From the NCBI RefSeq assembly GCF_001423585.1, contig NZ_LMOP01000008.1:1501118-1565117 (forward strand): 64,000 nucleotides of DNA. The letters are read 5' to 3'. The notes beneath the pieces are model-generated. The model ran no database searches. It was given only the letters and a program-made list of their open reading frames with translations, and had not been told where the DNA came from. The DNA comes from Xanthomonas sp. Leaf148 (GTDB lineage: Bacteria; Pseudomonadota; Gammaproteobacteria; Xanthomonadales; Xanthomonadaceae). Positions within the stretch are counted from its first letter, which is position 1. Each line of letters begins with the position of its first letter. Below are positions 1 through 10,896 of the stretch, piece by piece. The translations under genes were made by a program, and so were the position numbers.

Positions 1-419
1 GTTTAGGACCGCAGCAACAGAGCGCGTGCGCGGCGCGCAACAAGCGCGTTGCAGCGGCTGTGACGAATGATCCATGACGCGCATCAGGTCGCTGCCGAAC
101 GCACAGCAAGCGAGCGCTGCAATTCGCACTTTGCTGAGCAGTGCACGTCCAGATAAAGGATGAGGCCTACAGGTTCTGAAAAGCGCACGCGCATGTCCAA
201 GCACCTGCAATCCGTGATGTTGCGTAAAGACTGAGCAAGCCGCAACAAGGCACGTCAGCTACATCCAGTCCCGCGATCCACGCCAACGACGCGTAGGCAA
301 CGCGTCAACCCGCAGAAAAAACCTTCCAAGCCAGCTCAGTCAAATTCGTCACAGCACGCAGGACATCGCTTGATCGCTTTGACCAATCCCCAATCCCGAA
401 TTCCAAATCCCGGCCCCAA
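1..419. other. Intergenic region, no gene seen
   Basis: This stretch lies downstream of the rapZ stop codon. I find no convincing reading frame, tRNA or strong terminator in it. Its last 37 bases form a degenerate array of the GATTCCC/AATCCC heptamer that recurs at other gene ends in this window. In related genomes I would expect PTS genes (EIIA, HPr, EI) beyond this point, but they are not in the window. Confidence 0.5.
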
Positions 420-420
420 T
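384..420. repeat. Degenerate AATCCC/GATTCCC heptamer array
   Basis: Five imperfect copies of an AATCCC-type unit run up to the rapZ stop codon. The same motif occurs near 35.1, 35.2, 48.4, 48.5 and 57.1 kb, each time within a few tens of bases of a gene boundary. Its function is unknown; it resembles the short tandem heptamers scattered between Xanthomonas genes. Confidence 0.6.
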
Positions 421-1292
421 CAGTCCTGCTCGCGATGAAACGTGGCTACTTCCGGCCAGCCCTGTTCGCGCGCATGCCGCGCCATGCGTTCGGCCATGTA
501 CACCGAGCGATGCTTGCCGCCGGTGCAGCCGAAGGCGATGGTCACGTAGCTGCGGGTGTCGTTGCGCAGCCGCGGCAGCCAGGTATCGAGCAGGTCCACA
601 ATCTGCGCGCTGTAGCGCTGCACATCCGCCTCGTTATCCAGATAGTTGCGCACGCCGGCATCGCGGCCGGTGAGCGGTCGCAGTTCCGGGTCCCAGTGCG
701 GATTGGGCAGCACGCGCGCATCGAACACGAAGTCGGCTTCGGCCGGCACGCCGCGCTTGTAGGCGAACGATTCGAACAGCAGCGACAGACGGTCGTTGGA
801 GCCGAGCGCAAACTCGGTGACCACACGGCGACGCAATTGATGCACGTTGAGCGTGCTGGTATCGATGATGGCGTCGGCCTGCGCGCGTAGCGGCTCGGTC
901 AACTGCCGCTCGCGGGTGATCGCCTCCGGCAACGCCAGGCCGAGATGGCTCAGTGGATGACGGCGACGGGTGTCGGCATAGCGTTTGATCAGCGCTTCAT
1001 CGCTGGCTTCGAAAAACAGCAGGCGTGCCTCGATGCCGTATTCCTGCGCGGCTTGGCGCCATTGCGCCAACTGGGTGAGGTCGCTGCGACTACGCACGTC
1101 GATACCGACCGCCAGGCGCTGGTCGCCGATCGGGTTGCCGCGCAGGCGGCTCTTGACGAAGTCTGGCAGCAGCTCAACCGGCAGATTGTCCGAGCAGTAG
1201 TAATCCAGGTCTTCGAAAGTTTTCAGCGCGACCGATTTGCCCGAGCCGGACAGCCCGCTCACGATCATCAGCGTGGAGGGCGTGATGCTCAT
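420..1292 (-). CDS. rapZ: RNase adapter protein RapZ
   Basis: This 290-residue protein is a nucleotide-binding RNA-binding adapter. In enterobacteria the family delivers the small RNA GlmZ to RNase E and so controls glucosamine-6-phosphate synthesis. The Walker A motif GLSGSGKS lies at residues 13-20, and the conserved C-terminal [10 protein letters not shown] segment begins near residue 253. Its ATG overlaps the hprK stop by 4 nt, so it is the last visible gene of the rpoN-hpf-ptsN-hprK-rapZ operon. Whether GlmZ-like RNAs exist in this organism cannot be seen here; the link to nitrogen-PTS genes is conserved across proteobacteria. Confidence 0.95.
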   Translation of the reverse strand: MSITPSTLMIVSGLSGSGKSVALKTFEDLDYYCSDNLPVELLPDFVKSRLRGNPIGDQRLAVGIDVRSRSDLTQLAQWRQAAQEYGIEARLLFFEASDEALIKRYADTRRRHPLSHLGLALPEAITRERQLTEPLRAQADAIIDTSTLNVHQLRRRVVTEFALGSNDRLSLLFESFAYKRGVPAEADFVFDARVLPNPHWDPELRPLTGRDAGVRNYLDNEADVQRYSAQIVDLLDTWLPRLRNDTRSYVTIAFGCTGGKHRSVYMAERMARHAREQGWPEVATFHREQD

Positions 1293-2239
1293 GGCGTGCG
1301 TCGCTCCAGCAGGTTGCTGTGGCGGGCGATGAACATCGCCGCCGGGTCGATGCCCTTGGTGCGCAGGATATGCAGCCGGGTGGCGGCCTCGGTCAGCACG
1401 GCCAGGTTGCGGCCCGGCATCACCGGTAGGGTGATCAGCGGCACATCCAGATCCAGCACGTGGCGGCTGCCGGAATCGCCGGTCAGACGCTCGTAGCCGG
1501 ACGGCATGGGTTCGGTCATCGGCCGGGTCAGGTGCACGATCAGGCGCAGATACTTGTTCTTCTTCACCGCGGTGTCGCCGAACATGTCGCGCACGTTCAA
1601 CACGCCCAGGCCGCGCACTTCCAGCAGGTCCTGCAGCAATTCGGGGCAGGTGCCATCGAGTACGTCGGGAGCGATCTGGGTGAATTCCGGCGCATCGTCG
1701 GCCACCAGGCGGTGGCCGCGGCTGAGCAGTTCCAGCGCCAGCTCGCTCTTGCCCGAGCCGGCTTCGCCGGTGATCAGCACGCCGATCGAATAGATCTCCA
1801 TGAACACGCCATGCAGCGTGACCCGCGGCGCCAGCGTGCGCGCCAGGTGGTAGGAGAGGTGATTGAGCAGCTCATGGCCGCGCTTGGGCGAGATCCACAG
1901 CGGAGTGTTGGACTCATCGGCGGCCGCGCGCAGATCTTCCGGGCACGACTGGTTCTTGCTGATCGCCAGTGCCAGCGGCTGCACCTGGATGATTTTTTCG
2001 ATGGTTTCCCAGCGCTGCCGCGCGTCCAGCGAATCCAGCCAGGCCAGCTCTTCGGTGCCCAGGATCTGCACCTTGTTGGGATAGATCACATTGAGATAGC
2101 CGGCCAGCGACGGGCGGCGGGCATTGTTGCTGCCGGCCTCGATCTCGCGGTGCTCGCCTTTCTGCCCGGCGACCCAGCGCAGCGCCAGCTTGTCGCGCTG
2201 CTGGTCGAACAATTCGCGTGCGGTGATGCTGGTATTCAT
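1289..2239 (-). CDS. hprK: HPr kinase/phosphorylase
   Basis: This 316-residue enzyme phosphorylates and dephosphorylates HPr on serine, a regulatory mark of the phosphotransferase system. The N-terminal domain is followed by a Walker A motif GEAGSGKS around residues 158-165 and the family signature [15 protein letters not shown] in the C-terminal half. The frame stays open upstream of 2239, but the ATG at 2239 gives the family length and overlaps the ptsN stop by 4 nt (ATGA), so I choose it. Together with ptsN and rapZ this is the regulatory PTS typical of proteobacteria that use few sugars through the PTS. Confidence 0.95.
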   Translation of the reverse strand: MNTSITARELFDQQRDKLALRWVAGQKGEHREIEAGSNNARRPSLAGYLNVIYPNKVQILGTEELAWLDSLDARQRWETIEKIIQVQPLALAISKNQSCPEDLRAAADESNTPLWISPKRGHELLNHLSYHLARTLAPRVTLHGVFMEIYSIGVLITGEAGSGKSELALELLSRGHRLVADDAPEFTQIAPDVLDGTCPELLQDLLEVRGLGVLNVRDMFGDTAVKKNKYLRLIVHLTRPMTEPMPSGYERLTGDSGSRHVLDLDVPLITLPVMPGRNLAVLTEAATRLHILRTKGIDPAAMFIARHSNLLERRTP

Positions 2240-2694
2240 GCCGCGCTGGCCTGTGGTGGAGGCGCATCGGTGAGCAGGGCCATCAGCGCGTCGGCATCGG
2301 GCGCGGCGCGCAGTTGCTGACGGAACTGCGGGTCGGAGAAGCGCTCGGCCAGTTCCGACAACAGCATCAGGTGTTGATGGGTGTAGTGCGCAGGCACCGC
2401 CATGGCGAACACCAGATCCACCGGTTCGTCGCCGCCGAACGCGACCGGGGCGTCCAGCCGCAGCAGCGCGCCGCGGGGTTCGGTCAGATTGGGGCAGCGT
2501 CCATGCGGAATGGCGATGCCATGGCCGATGGCGGTACTGCCCAGGGCCTCGCGCTCGCACAGGTTGACGTAGAGCTCGTCGGCGCCGGCCTGTCGGCAGG
2601 ACAGCAACTCGGCGGCGGTGTGCAGGACGGTGTCGCGATCGGCGGCCGGCGACACCACGGTGCGCACGGCCGCCATCAGATCGGTTAAAGGCAT
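2236..2694 (-). CDS. ptsN: PTS nitrogen-regulatory protein EIIA(Ntr)
   Basis: This 152-residue protein is the EIIA-type phosphoacceptor of the nitrogen PTS, which regulates potassium uptake, nitrogen metabolism and envelope stress rather than transporting sugar. The motif GIAIPHGRC contains the probable phosphorylated histidine (His64). It sits between hpf and hprK, with 21 nt to hpf and a 4-nt overlap with hprK. The co-transcribed rpoN explains its historical link to nitrogen regulation. Confidence 0.93.
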   Translation of the reverse strand: MPLTDLMAAVRTVVSPAADRDTVLHTAAELLSCRQAGADELYVNLCEREALGSTAIGHGIAIPHGRCPNLTEPRGALLRLDAPVAFGGDEPVDLVFAMAVPAHYTHQHLMLLSELAERFSDPQFRQQLRAAPDADALMALLTDAPPPQASAA

Positions 2695-2715
2695 GAGGGC
2701 ATCAAGCGGGAAGCG

Positions 2716-3033
2716 TCATGCGGGATTGTCGCGCACCTCGCGTGCGTGGTGGTTACATTTCTTTTCTTTGTGCTTGAGCACCAGGCGGTCGAGCTTGTCG
2801 ACCAGCAGGTCGATGGCCGCATACATGGTGGAGCCGCTGGCATCCGCGTGCAGGGTGCGACCGGGAAGGTTGACGGTGGCGACCACGTGGTGGTCTGGCT
2901 TGCGAACCGCCAGCTGCGTTCGAACTTCGCAGTGCTGGTCGAAATGGCGCTGCAGTCGCTGCAGCTTGCTTGCCACGTAGTCCCGCAGGGCGGGGGTCAC
3001 TTCAAGCTGGTGGCCATACGTCTCGATGCGCAT
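2716..3033 (-). CDS. hpf: Ribosome hibernation-promoting factor, short form
   Basis: This 105-residue protein belongs to the HPF/YfiA family, which binds the 30S decoding centre and promotes 100S ribosome dimers in stationary phase. It starts MRIETYGHQLEVTPALR and shows the beta-alpha-beta-beta-beta-alpha layout with a basic second helix (KLDRLVLKHKEKK). It lacks the C-terminal dimerisation domain of long HPF, so it is the short type. Position directly downstream of rpoN is the classic arrangement. Confidence 0.92.
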   Translation of the reverse strand: MRIETYGHQLEVTPALRDYVASKLQRLQRHFDQHCEVRTQLAVRKPDHHVVATVNLPGRTLHADASGSTMYAAIDLLVDKLDRLVLKHKEKKCNHHAREVRDNPA

Positions 3034-3120
3034 CGGATACCTCCATTGGTCGGTGGGCCAATGAACCGTTCCGGTGATCCGACTAACCCGGCGCAGGCCG
3101 GCGTTGCGGTGGTTGCAACG

Positions 3121-4560
3121 TCAGGCGATGCGTACGCGTTCGTGGGAGGCGGAAATGTTCATGGCCTCACGATACTTCGCAACGGTGCGCCGCGCCACTG
3201 GTACGCCGGAAGTTTTCAACAGATCTGCCAACTTGGCGTCCGACAAGGGTTTGCGCGGGTTTTCTGCGTCGATCAGGCGCCGGATCATGGCCTGGATGGC
3301 GGTGCTGGACGCTTCGCCGCCGCTGTCGGTGTCGATGCCGGAGGCAAAGAACGAGCGCAGCGCGATGGTGCCGCGCGGGGTGCGCACGTATTTGCGGGCA
3401 ATGGCGCGGGAAATGGTGGACTCATGCAGGCCGAGCTCGCCGGCGATCTCGCGCAGGGTCAGCGGGCGCAGCGCCTGCGCGCCGAATTCCAGAAACCCGG
3501 CCTGGTGCTGCAACAGGCAGCGCACCACCCGCAGCAGGGTTTCGCCACGAGCTTCCAGGCTCTTGAGCAGCCAGCGGGCCTCCTGCAATTGCCCGCGCAG
3601 ATAGCCGGCGTCGGATTCGCCGCAGCTGCGGATCAGGTTCTCGTAGCCGCGATGGATGGTGACCTTGGGCTGCGAGCGGCCGGCCAGCGACGCGCGCCAG
3701 ACGCCGCGCTGGCGCCAGATCACGCAGTCGGGCACCACGTAGGTGTCCTGCGACAGGTCGCCGATCTGCTTGCCGGGGCGCGGGTCCAGCGAGCGCACCA
3801 ACTGCACAGCCTGTTCGACATCGGCGGCGGAGCGTTTGAGTTCGTGCGCCAGGCCGGGCACACCGGCACGCGGCAGCCGTTCCAGCGGGCCGGCGACGAT
3901 CTGCAGCGCCAGGTCGCGCCCCGGGATGGCCGGGTCGAGCACCGCCAGCTGCAGCGCCAGACACTCGCCCAGCGTGCGCGCACCCACCCCGACCGGGTCG
4001 AAACGCTGGATCTGATGCAGCACGGTCAGCACTTCCGCCTCGTCCACCGCAGCGCCCAGCGCCAGTGTTTCGAGAATGGCCGACAGCGGTTCGCGCAGAT
4101 AACCGTCTTCGTCCAGCGCATCGATCAGCATCGCGCCAATCTGGCGGTCGCGTGGCGACAACGGTGACAGGTGCAGCTGCCACAGCAGATGGTCGGCCAG
4201 GGTTTCCGATTCGGCCACGCGCTCGGCGGCATCGCCGGACTCGTCATCGTCGAAACTGCCACCGCTGCCCGAGCCGGTCCACTGCAGTTCGTCCTGCGAC
4301 CAATCGTCGTCGCGTTCGGCCGGCGCCGGTTCTTCGCGCTGGGGTTCCTCGCTGGACGAGGACGGCGAGGACTCCACCGGTGTATCGCCGGCCGCATGCG
4401 CGGCTTCGTCGGCCCATTCCAGCAGCGGGTTGGTTTCCACCGCTTCGGCGATTTCCAGTTCCAGCTCGGTGGTGGACATCTGCAATAGCTTGATCGCCTG
4501 ACGCAATTGCGGCGTCATGACCAGCTGCTGTCCTAGCGATGTCTGAAGCCGGGCTTTCAT
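3121..4560 (-). CDS. rpoN: RNA polymerase sigma-54 factor RpoN
   Basis: This 479-residue protein is the alternative sigma factor that recognises -24/-12 promoters and needs AAA+ activators. The glutamine- and leucine-rich region I is at the N-terminus (LGQQLVMTPQLRQAIKLLQM), followed by an acidic Ser/Glu-rich region II (about residues 50-110), the core-binding domain and the RpoN box ARRTVAKYRE at residues 456-465, one residue away from the consensus ARRTVTKYRE. It follows lptB by 40 nt. In Xanthomonas a second rpoN copy often sits in the flagellar cluster; only this LPS/PTS-linked copy is visible here. Confidence 0.97.
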   Translation of the reverse strand: MKARLQTSLGQQLVMTPQLRQAIKLLQMSTTELELEIAEAVETNPLLEWADEAAHAAGDTPVESSPSSSSEEPQREEPAPAERDDDWSQDELQWTGSGSGGSFDDDESGDAAERVAESETLADHLLWQLHLSPLSPRDRQIGAMLIDALDEDGYLREPLSAILETLALGAAVDEAEVLTVLHQIQRFDPVGVGARTLGECLALQLAVLDPAIPGRDLALQIVAGPLERLPRAGVPGLAHELKRSAADVEQAVQLVRSLDPRPGKQIGDLSQDTYVVPDCVIWRQRGVWRASLAGRSQPKVTIHRGYENLIRSCGESDAGYLRGQLQEARWLLKSLEARGETLLRVVRCLLQHQAGFLEFGAQALRPLTLREIAGELGLHESTISRAIARKYVRTPRGTIALRSFFASGIDTDSGGEASSTAIQAMIRRLIDAENPRKPLSDAKLADLLKTSGVPVARRTVAKYREAMNISASHERVRIA

Positions 4561-4600
4561 GCGGGCACTGACTGGAAGAATCGATGGCGCGGCGACGCGC

Positions 4601-5319
<719 letters not shown>

Positions 5320-5320
<1 letters not shown>

Positions 5321-5874
5321 TACTTCTTCCCCTGCGGCTTGGCAGCAGGCTTGGCGGCCGGTGCCGGCGTTGCCGCGGCGGGGGCTGCATTTTTGGGCTG
5401 AATGATGGTGCGCACGCGGCTGCCATCGCCGCCGCTCTGCATATTGCCGGTCTTGGTGTTGTAGACCATGCGCTGGCCGGCGTTGGTGCCCTTGGGCGAG
5501 TCGACCTTGTAGTTGCCGGTCAGAATGATGATCTCGTCGGCGACCTTGTATTCGATGTTGTCGGCCTGGCCGTTCATCATCGCGCCGTCGTCCATTTGCT
5601 GCTTGAGCGTGGCCTGCTTGCCGTTGAGCACCACACGGTCGGTCTGGCCGTTCTTCTGGAAGATGTCGGCGGTATCGGCGTGGATTTCCAGCGTGCCCTG
5701 GGTGATCACCACATTGCCGCTGAAGCGGCACTTGCCGCTGTCGTCGAGCATGTTGCAATCGTTGGCATTGGAGTCGATCGCCATCGGCTGATTGCGATCG
5801 CTGGTCTTGGCCATCGCCATGGCAGGCAACAGCAGCGCGGCAAACGCCAGTTTAGCGGGCAGCATTCGGTTCAT
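5320..5874 (-). CDS. lptA: LPS periplasmic transport protein LptA
   Basis: This 184-residue periplasmic protein forms the bridge that carries LPS from LptC to the outer-membrane LptD/E complex. A signal peptide occupies about residues 1-22 (ending AMAMA) and an OstA-like beta-jellyroll follows (about 30-145). The C-terminal 25 residues are an alanine/proline/lysine-rich tail. It overlaps lptC by 23 nt and lptB by 1 nt, so the three Lpt genes are translationally coupled. Confidence 0.93.
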
Positions 5875-6427
5875 AGCGGGTCTTGACCTGAGAAAGGAGC
5901 TTGTACTGGCGTGATTTGAGATCGGCCTCGAAGCCGACCCCGCTTTGCATGATACCCGGCCGGCGCATGGTCACCGGAGCAGCGGTCTTGGCGAGGTTTT
6001 GCTGCGGAAACACGTCCAGACTCTCGGTGCGGAAGGTGGTGGGCGGCGTCGCGCCGGCGGTCGGGCTGTCGCCTTGGACATCGCCGCGCAAGCGCAGCTC
6101 GTCGCCCTTGGGGCTGACCCAGCCGGTTTTGGCGCGTAGCGTCCACGGCTGGTTGGCGTTGTCGGGCAGCAGAAACACCGGCGTGGTGATGTCGGAGGTC
6201 TGATCGGCGCGGTTGCGGTGCATTTCCGGCGCGCGCAGCGTCATCGATTCCTTGCCGCTCTGCTTGTCCAGGGCGATCAGTTCGAAGTCGCGCAGCACGT
6301 AGTCGACCTTCGACTCGTCCACCGCTGCCGCAACCGGGCGCGCGCGCTGCTGCCATGCCGACCAGCCGGAGATGGCGGCCGCAGCAAACAATACGACGCC
6401 TAGCGTGGTGCGCCAGTTCAAGTTCAT
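5852..6427 (-). CDS. lptC: LPS export protein LptC
   Basis: This 191-residue single-pass inner-membrane protein links the LptBFG transporter to the LptA bridge. It has a short cytoplasmic N-terminus, one membrane helix at about residues 7-25 and a periplasmic LptC/OstA-like domain. It overlaps kdsC by 4 nt upstream and lptA by 23 nt downstream, the order kdsC-lptC-lptA-lptB being widely conserved. Confidence 0.92.
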   Translation of the reverse strand: MNLNWRTTLGVVLFAAAAISGWSAWQQRARPVAAAVDESKVDYVLRDFELIALDKQSGKESMTLRAPEMHRNRADQTSDITTPVFLLPDNANQPWTLRAKTGWVSPKGDELRLRGDVQGDSPTAGATPPTTFRTESLDVFPQQNLAKTAAPVTMRRPGIMQSGVGFEADLKSRQYKLLSQVKTRYEPNAAR

Positions 6428-6978
6428 GCGGAAAACCTTTCGATGATGCCCTCGACCTGGCCTTGCGCGGCGAGCACCACATCGCAGACCTCACGGGCGG
6501 CGCCTTCGCCGCCACGGGCCTGGGTGTGCCACTGCACGCGCTCGGCGATCCAGGGGTGCGCATTGGCCGGTGCCACCGGCAGGCCTACTGCCAGTAACGC
6601 CGGCAGGTCGGGCAGGTCGTCGCCCATGAACAACACCTGGTCCAGCGACAGGCCGTGTTCCTGGCACAGCGCCAGCACCGCCAGGCGCTTGTTCTTGACC
6701 CCGATCTGCACGTGCAGGCCCAGATCCTGGCCGCGCTTTTCCGCCGACAGGCTGGCGCGCGCGGTGATCAGCGCCACGTGGATGCCGGCATGGTCCAGCT
6801 GTTTGAGGCCCTGGCCGTCGAGCACATTGAATGACTTGCTCTCATTGCCGGCGTGGTCGTAGTACAGGCGCCCGTCGGTCAGGGTGCCGTCGACGTCGAA
6901 ACAGGCCAGGCGGATACGCGCGGCGCGTTCGATCAGCTCGGCGGGGAGGTGCTGCAAAGGAGAGTAGGGCATCGGCAC
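6424..6978 (-). CDS. kdsC: 3-deoxy-D-manno-octulosonate 8-phosphate phosphatase
   Basis: This 184-residue HAD-superfamily phosphatase removes phosphate from Kdo-8-phosphate in LPS inner-core synthesis. The motif CFDVDGTLTDG supplies the nucleophile Asp28 and acid/base Asp30, and GDDLPDLP is the HAD metal-binding motif. It lacks a large cap domain, as expected of tetrameric KdsC. It follows kdsD by 42 nt, so two steps of Kdo synthesis lead the operon. Confidence 0.95.
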   Translation of the reverse strand: MPMPYSPLQHLPAELIERAARIRLACFDVDGTLTDGRLYYDHAGNESKSFNVLDGQGLKQLDHAGIHVALITARASLSAEKRGQDLGLHVQIGVKNKRLAVLALCQEHGLSLDQVLFMGDDLPDLPALLAVGLPVAPANAHPWIAERVQWHTQARGGEGAAREVCDVVLAAQGQVEGIIERFSA

Positions 6979-7020
6979 GAATGAGTGAGAACGGGGTTCC
7001 GCGATTGAAAACTGAACCTG

Positions 7021-8022
7021 TTAAACCACCTTGGCGCGCAACAGGTCGTGAATGTTCAATGCGCCGACGGCGCGCTGCTGCGCGTCCACCACGATCAGGC
7101 CATTGATCTTGTAGTCCTCCATCAGCCGCGCGGCCTCGGCGGCCAGCTGGTCGGCGCCGATGGTGCGTGGGTTGCGCGTCATCACCTCGGCAATGCCGGC
7201 GCTGCGCACGTCGATGTCGCTATCCAGCGCGCGGCGCAGGTCGCCGTCGGTAAATAGCCCGATCAGGCGACCGTCGTTGTCGACCACCGCCGTCATGCCC
7301 AGGCGCTTGCGGCTCATTTCCATCAGCGCCTGGCTCAGGCTGGCATCTTCGCGCACGCTGGGCAGGTCATCGCCGCCGTGCATGACGTCGGTGATGTGCA
7401 GCAGCAGGCGCCGGCCCAGGCTGCCGGCCGGATGCGAGCGCGCAAAGTCGTCGGCGGTGAAACCGCGCGCATCCAGCAGCGCCACCGCCAGCGCATCGCC
7501 CATCGCCAGCGAGGCAGTGGTGCTGGAGGTCGGTGCCAGGTGCAGCGGGCAGGCCTCGGCGGAGACGCTGACATCCAGGTGCACGTCGGCGGCCAGGGCC
7601 AGACTGGAGCCGGGGCGGCCGGTCATGGCGATGATCGGGTTGCCCTGGCGCTTGAGCACCGGCAGCAGCATGCGCACTTCGTCCGATTCGCCCGAATACG
7701 ACAGCGCCAGCACGATATCGGCCTCGGTGATCATGCCCAGGTCGCCATGCCCGGCTTCGCCGGGATGCACGAAGAACGCCGGGGTGCCGGTGGAGGCCAG
7801 GGTGGCGGCGATCTTGCGCGCGATATGGCCGGATTTGCCCATGCCGGTGGCCACCACCCGCCCGCGCGACGCCAGCACCAGCCGGCAGGCCGCGGCGAAC
7901 GCGCTGCCGATGCGCGCGCCCACGCTGGCGAGGGCTTCACGCTCGATCTCCAGCACGCGCTGGCCGCTGGCGACCAGGCTGGCGTCGCTGACGGTGGCGG
8001 TGGGCAGGTGCGAGACGGCCAT
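7021..8022 (-). CDS. kdsD: D-arabinose-5-phosphate isomerase
   Basis: This 333-residue enzyme converts ribulose-5-phosphate to arabinose-5-phosphate, the first step of Kdo synthesis. An SIS sugar-isomerase domain spans roughly residues 45-180 and two CBS domains occupy about 210-330. It is the first gene of the minus-strand LPS/rpoN operon and is divergent from ibaG with about 50 nt between the starts, so the promoters must share that short gap. KpsF-type capsule paralogues are a less likely reading because the neighbours are kdsC and lpt genes. Confidence 0.94.
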   Translation of the reverse strand: MAVSHLPTATVSDASLVASGQRVLEIEREALASVGARIGSAFAAACRLVLASRGRVVATGMGKSGHIARKIAATLASTGTPAFFVHPGEAGHGDLGMITEADIVLALSYSGESDEVRMLLPVLKRQGNPIIAMTGRPGSSLALAADVHLDVSVSAEACPLHLAPTSSTTASLAMGDALAVALLDARGFTADDFARSHPAGSLGRRLLLHITDVMHGGDDLPSVREDASLSQALMEMSRKRLGMTAVVDNDGRLIGLFTDGDLRRALDSDIDVRSAGIAEVMTRNPRTIGADQLAAEAARLMEDYKINGLIVVDAQQRAVGALNIHDLLRAKVV

Positions 8023-8075
8023 GCGGGACTCGGGTGAAGAGTAGAATGTGCGCTCATTTTATGAGGAAACGCCCT

Positions 8076-8303
8076 GTGGACGCCGAAACCATCCGTAAAC
8101 TCATCGAATCCGGCTTGCCCGAAGCCCGCGTCGACGTGCACGGCGACGACGGTGTGCACTTCGAGGCGACCGTGGTCAGCCCGGCATTTGCCGGCAAGGC
8201 TCCGTTGGCGCGCCACCGCATGGTCTACGCGACCCTGGGCGATTTGATGGGTGGCGCGATCCACGCGCTGCAGCTCAAGACGCTGACCCCCGACGAAGGC
8301 TGA
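8076..8303 (+). CDS. ibaG: BolA-family protein (IbaG-like)
   Basis: This protein of about 75 residues belongs to the BolA/IbaG family, which partners monothiol glutaredoxins in iron-sulphur handling and acid response. The conserved RHRMVY segment and the histidine in DGVHFEA are present. I prefer the GTG at 8076 because AGGAAA lies about 8 nt upstream; the ATG at 8061 (80 residues) would contain that AGGAAA within its own codons. ibaG directly upstream of murA is a conserved gammaproteobacterial pair. Confidence 0.88.
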   Translation: MDAETIRKLIESGLPEARVDVHGDDGVHFEATVVSPAFAGKAPLARHRMVYATLGDLMGGAIHALQLKTLTPDEG

Positions 8304-8383
8304 GCGGCGCCGTCGGGCAGGCAGGCCCCGGCCGCAGTGCCGCCGGGTCGCGTCGTCCGGCACGCCGTTGTCTCAGTTCTTAA

Positions 8384-10029
<1,646 letters not shown>

Positions 10030-10066
10030 GAAGTGATAGCTGCGTGCGGATGGATCACCACTGGAG

Positions 10067-10098
10067 CAAGTGATAGGTCAGCGCGGACATATCACTTG
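10067..10098. repeat. 9-bp inverted repeat downstream of the EF-hand gene
   Basis: CAAGTGATA and its exact reverse complement TATCACTTG are separated by 14 nt, and a further direct copy AAGTGATA sits at about 10031. The hairpin has no T-run, so it is not a classical intrinsic terminator. It could be a 3'-end stabilising structure or an operator. Confidence 0.5.
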
Positions 10099-10132
10099 TG
10101 AAGCGGCTGATCTGCGGCTTCGTTGCAGGGTC

Positions 10133-10232
10133 CTTGCCCGCCCACCATCGCGAGACACGCCGCAAGTACGTCCGTGTAAGCTCTTACGCGGCATCCATGC
10201 CGCGTAAGGTCCCGCGACGGTGGGCGGGCAAG
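10133..10232 (+). repeat. Intergenic hairpin repeat, type B copy 1
   Basis: A long imperfect palindrome begins CTTGCCCGCCCACC and ends GGTGGGCGGGCAAG. An internal hairpin CTTACGCGGCAT/ATGCCGCGTAAG lies nearer its 3' side. The same unit recurs at 10521, 18399 and 18732. It is the mirror-orientation relative of the type A unit at 10389. The layout resembles REP/BIME elements. Confidence 0.85.
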
Positions 10233-10388
10233 AACCAGTCATGATGGTCGGTGTGCATGGTGCAAGCAGTGCATGAGGTGCTTCTGATGCGCTGAATCTC
10301 ATGTAGTTGCGGCCGTACTCGCAAGCCAATGCAACCCGCGAGATGGCAACCTTTTACTTGGCTACCGACCAACTTCCTGGTGCGGTGT

Positions 10389-10477
10389 CCTCGCCGCTTG
10401 CGGGACCGTGTGGCGGCATGGATGCCGCCACCGAGCCCCCAGGGACGGGTTCACGGCGTGTCCCGCGAGCGGTGAGG
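10389..10477 (-). repeat. Intergenic hairpin repeat, type A copy 1
   Basis: Outer arms CCTCGCCGCTTGCGGGAC and GTCCCGCGAGCGGTGAGG pair almost perfectly, and the inner hairpin is GTGGCGGCAT/ATGCCGCCAC. Reverse-complemented, the unit aligns with type B: both share CGCGGGACACG, GGCATCCATGCC and GGTCCCGC in the same order. Strand is given relative to type B. Confidence 0.85.
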
Positions 10478-10520
10478 GCATCGCGCCCTCGACGCCGCGA
10501 GTTTGCTGCAGAGCCCTTAC

Positions 10521-10615
10521 CCGCTCACCATCGCAGGACACGCTGCAAGCACGTCCTTGCAAGCTCTTATGCGGCATTGCATTGATGCCGCGTAAGGTGC
10601 CTCGGCGGTGAGCGG
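10521..10615 (+). repeat. Intergenic hairpin repeat, type B copy 2
   Basis: This copy begins CCGCTCACC and ends GGTGAGCGG, so both outer arms differ from the other B copies yet still pair with each other. The inner hairpin keeps GCGGCAT/ATGCCGC with a larger loop. About 43 nt separate it from type A copy 1. A similar A-to-B junction occurs at 18692-18732. Confidence 0.82.
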
Positions 10616-10686
10616 ACAATGACCCGTCGAGATGATCGGTGTGCATGTTTTCAACAAAACAACCGACTAACTCTCTGGCGCGGTGT

Positions 10687-10775
10687 CCTCACCGCTTGCG
10701 GGACCGTGTGGCGGCATGGATGCCGCCACCGAGCCTCCAAGGAAGGATTCACGGCGTGTCCCGCGAGCGGTGAGG
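10687..10775 (-). repeat. Intergenic hairpin repeat, type A copy 2
   Basis: This is a near-identical copy of the unit at 10389-10477, with the same GTGTCCTC lead-in and the same inner hairpin. It ends the B-A-B-A array that fills the convergent gap between the EF-hand gene and the DUF3108 gene. Confidence 0.85.
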
Positions 10776-10804
10776 GCATCGCGCCCTCGACTCAGTAAGC
10801 GTTT

Positions 10805-10847
10805 GACTGCACTAAAACGACTTTACGACTGCACTAAATGACTTTAC
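10805..10847. repeat. Short tandem duplication (22 + 21 nt)
   Basis: Two head-to-tail copies begin GACTGCACTAAA and end GACTTTAC, differing by one indel and one substitution. They lie between the hairpin array and the stop of the DUF3108 gene. No function is evident. Confidence 0.7.
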
Positions 10848-10896
10848 GACCGGGACGATGGTGGCAATCAGTCCTTTGGTCGACGGTTTGACGCGC

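Noticed and set aside
2746-4167. Long plus-strand frame opposite rpoN
   Set aside because: The reverse strand encodes a full RpoN with its RpoN box; the plus frame is an antisense shadow.
8061-8075. ATG at 8061 as the ibaG start
   Set aside because: Possible, but the AGGAAA that would serve the GTG at 8076 lies inside these codons and no good site precedes 8061.
10133-10775. CRISPR array
   Set aside because: Repeats are long, palindromic, alternate in orientation and have no regular unique spacers; no cas genes are near.
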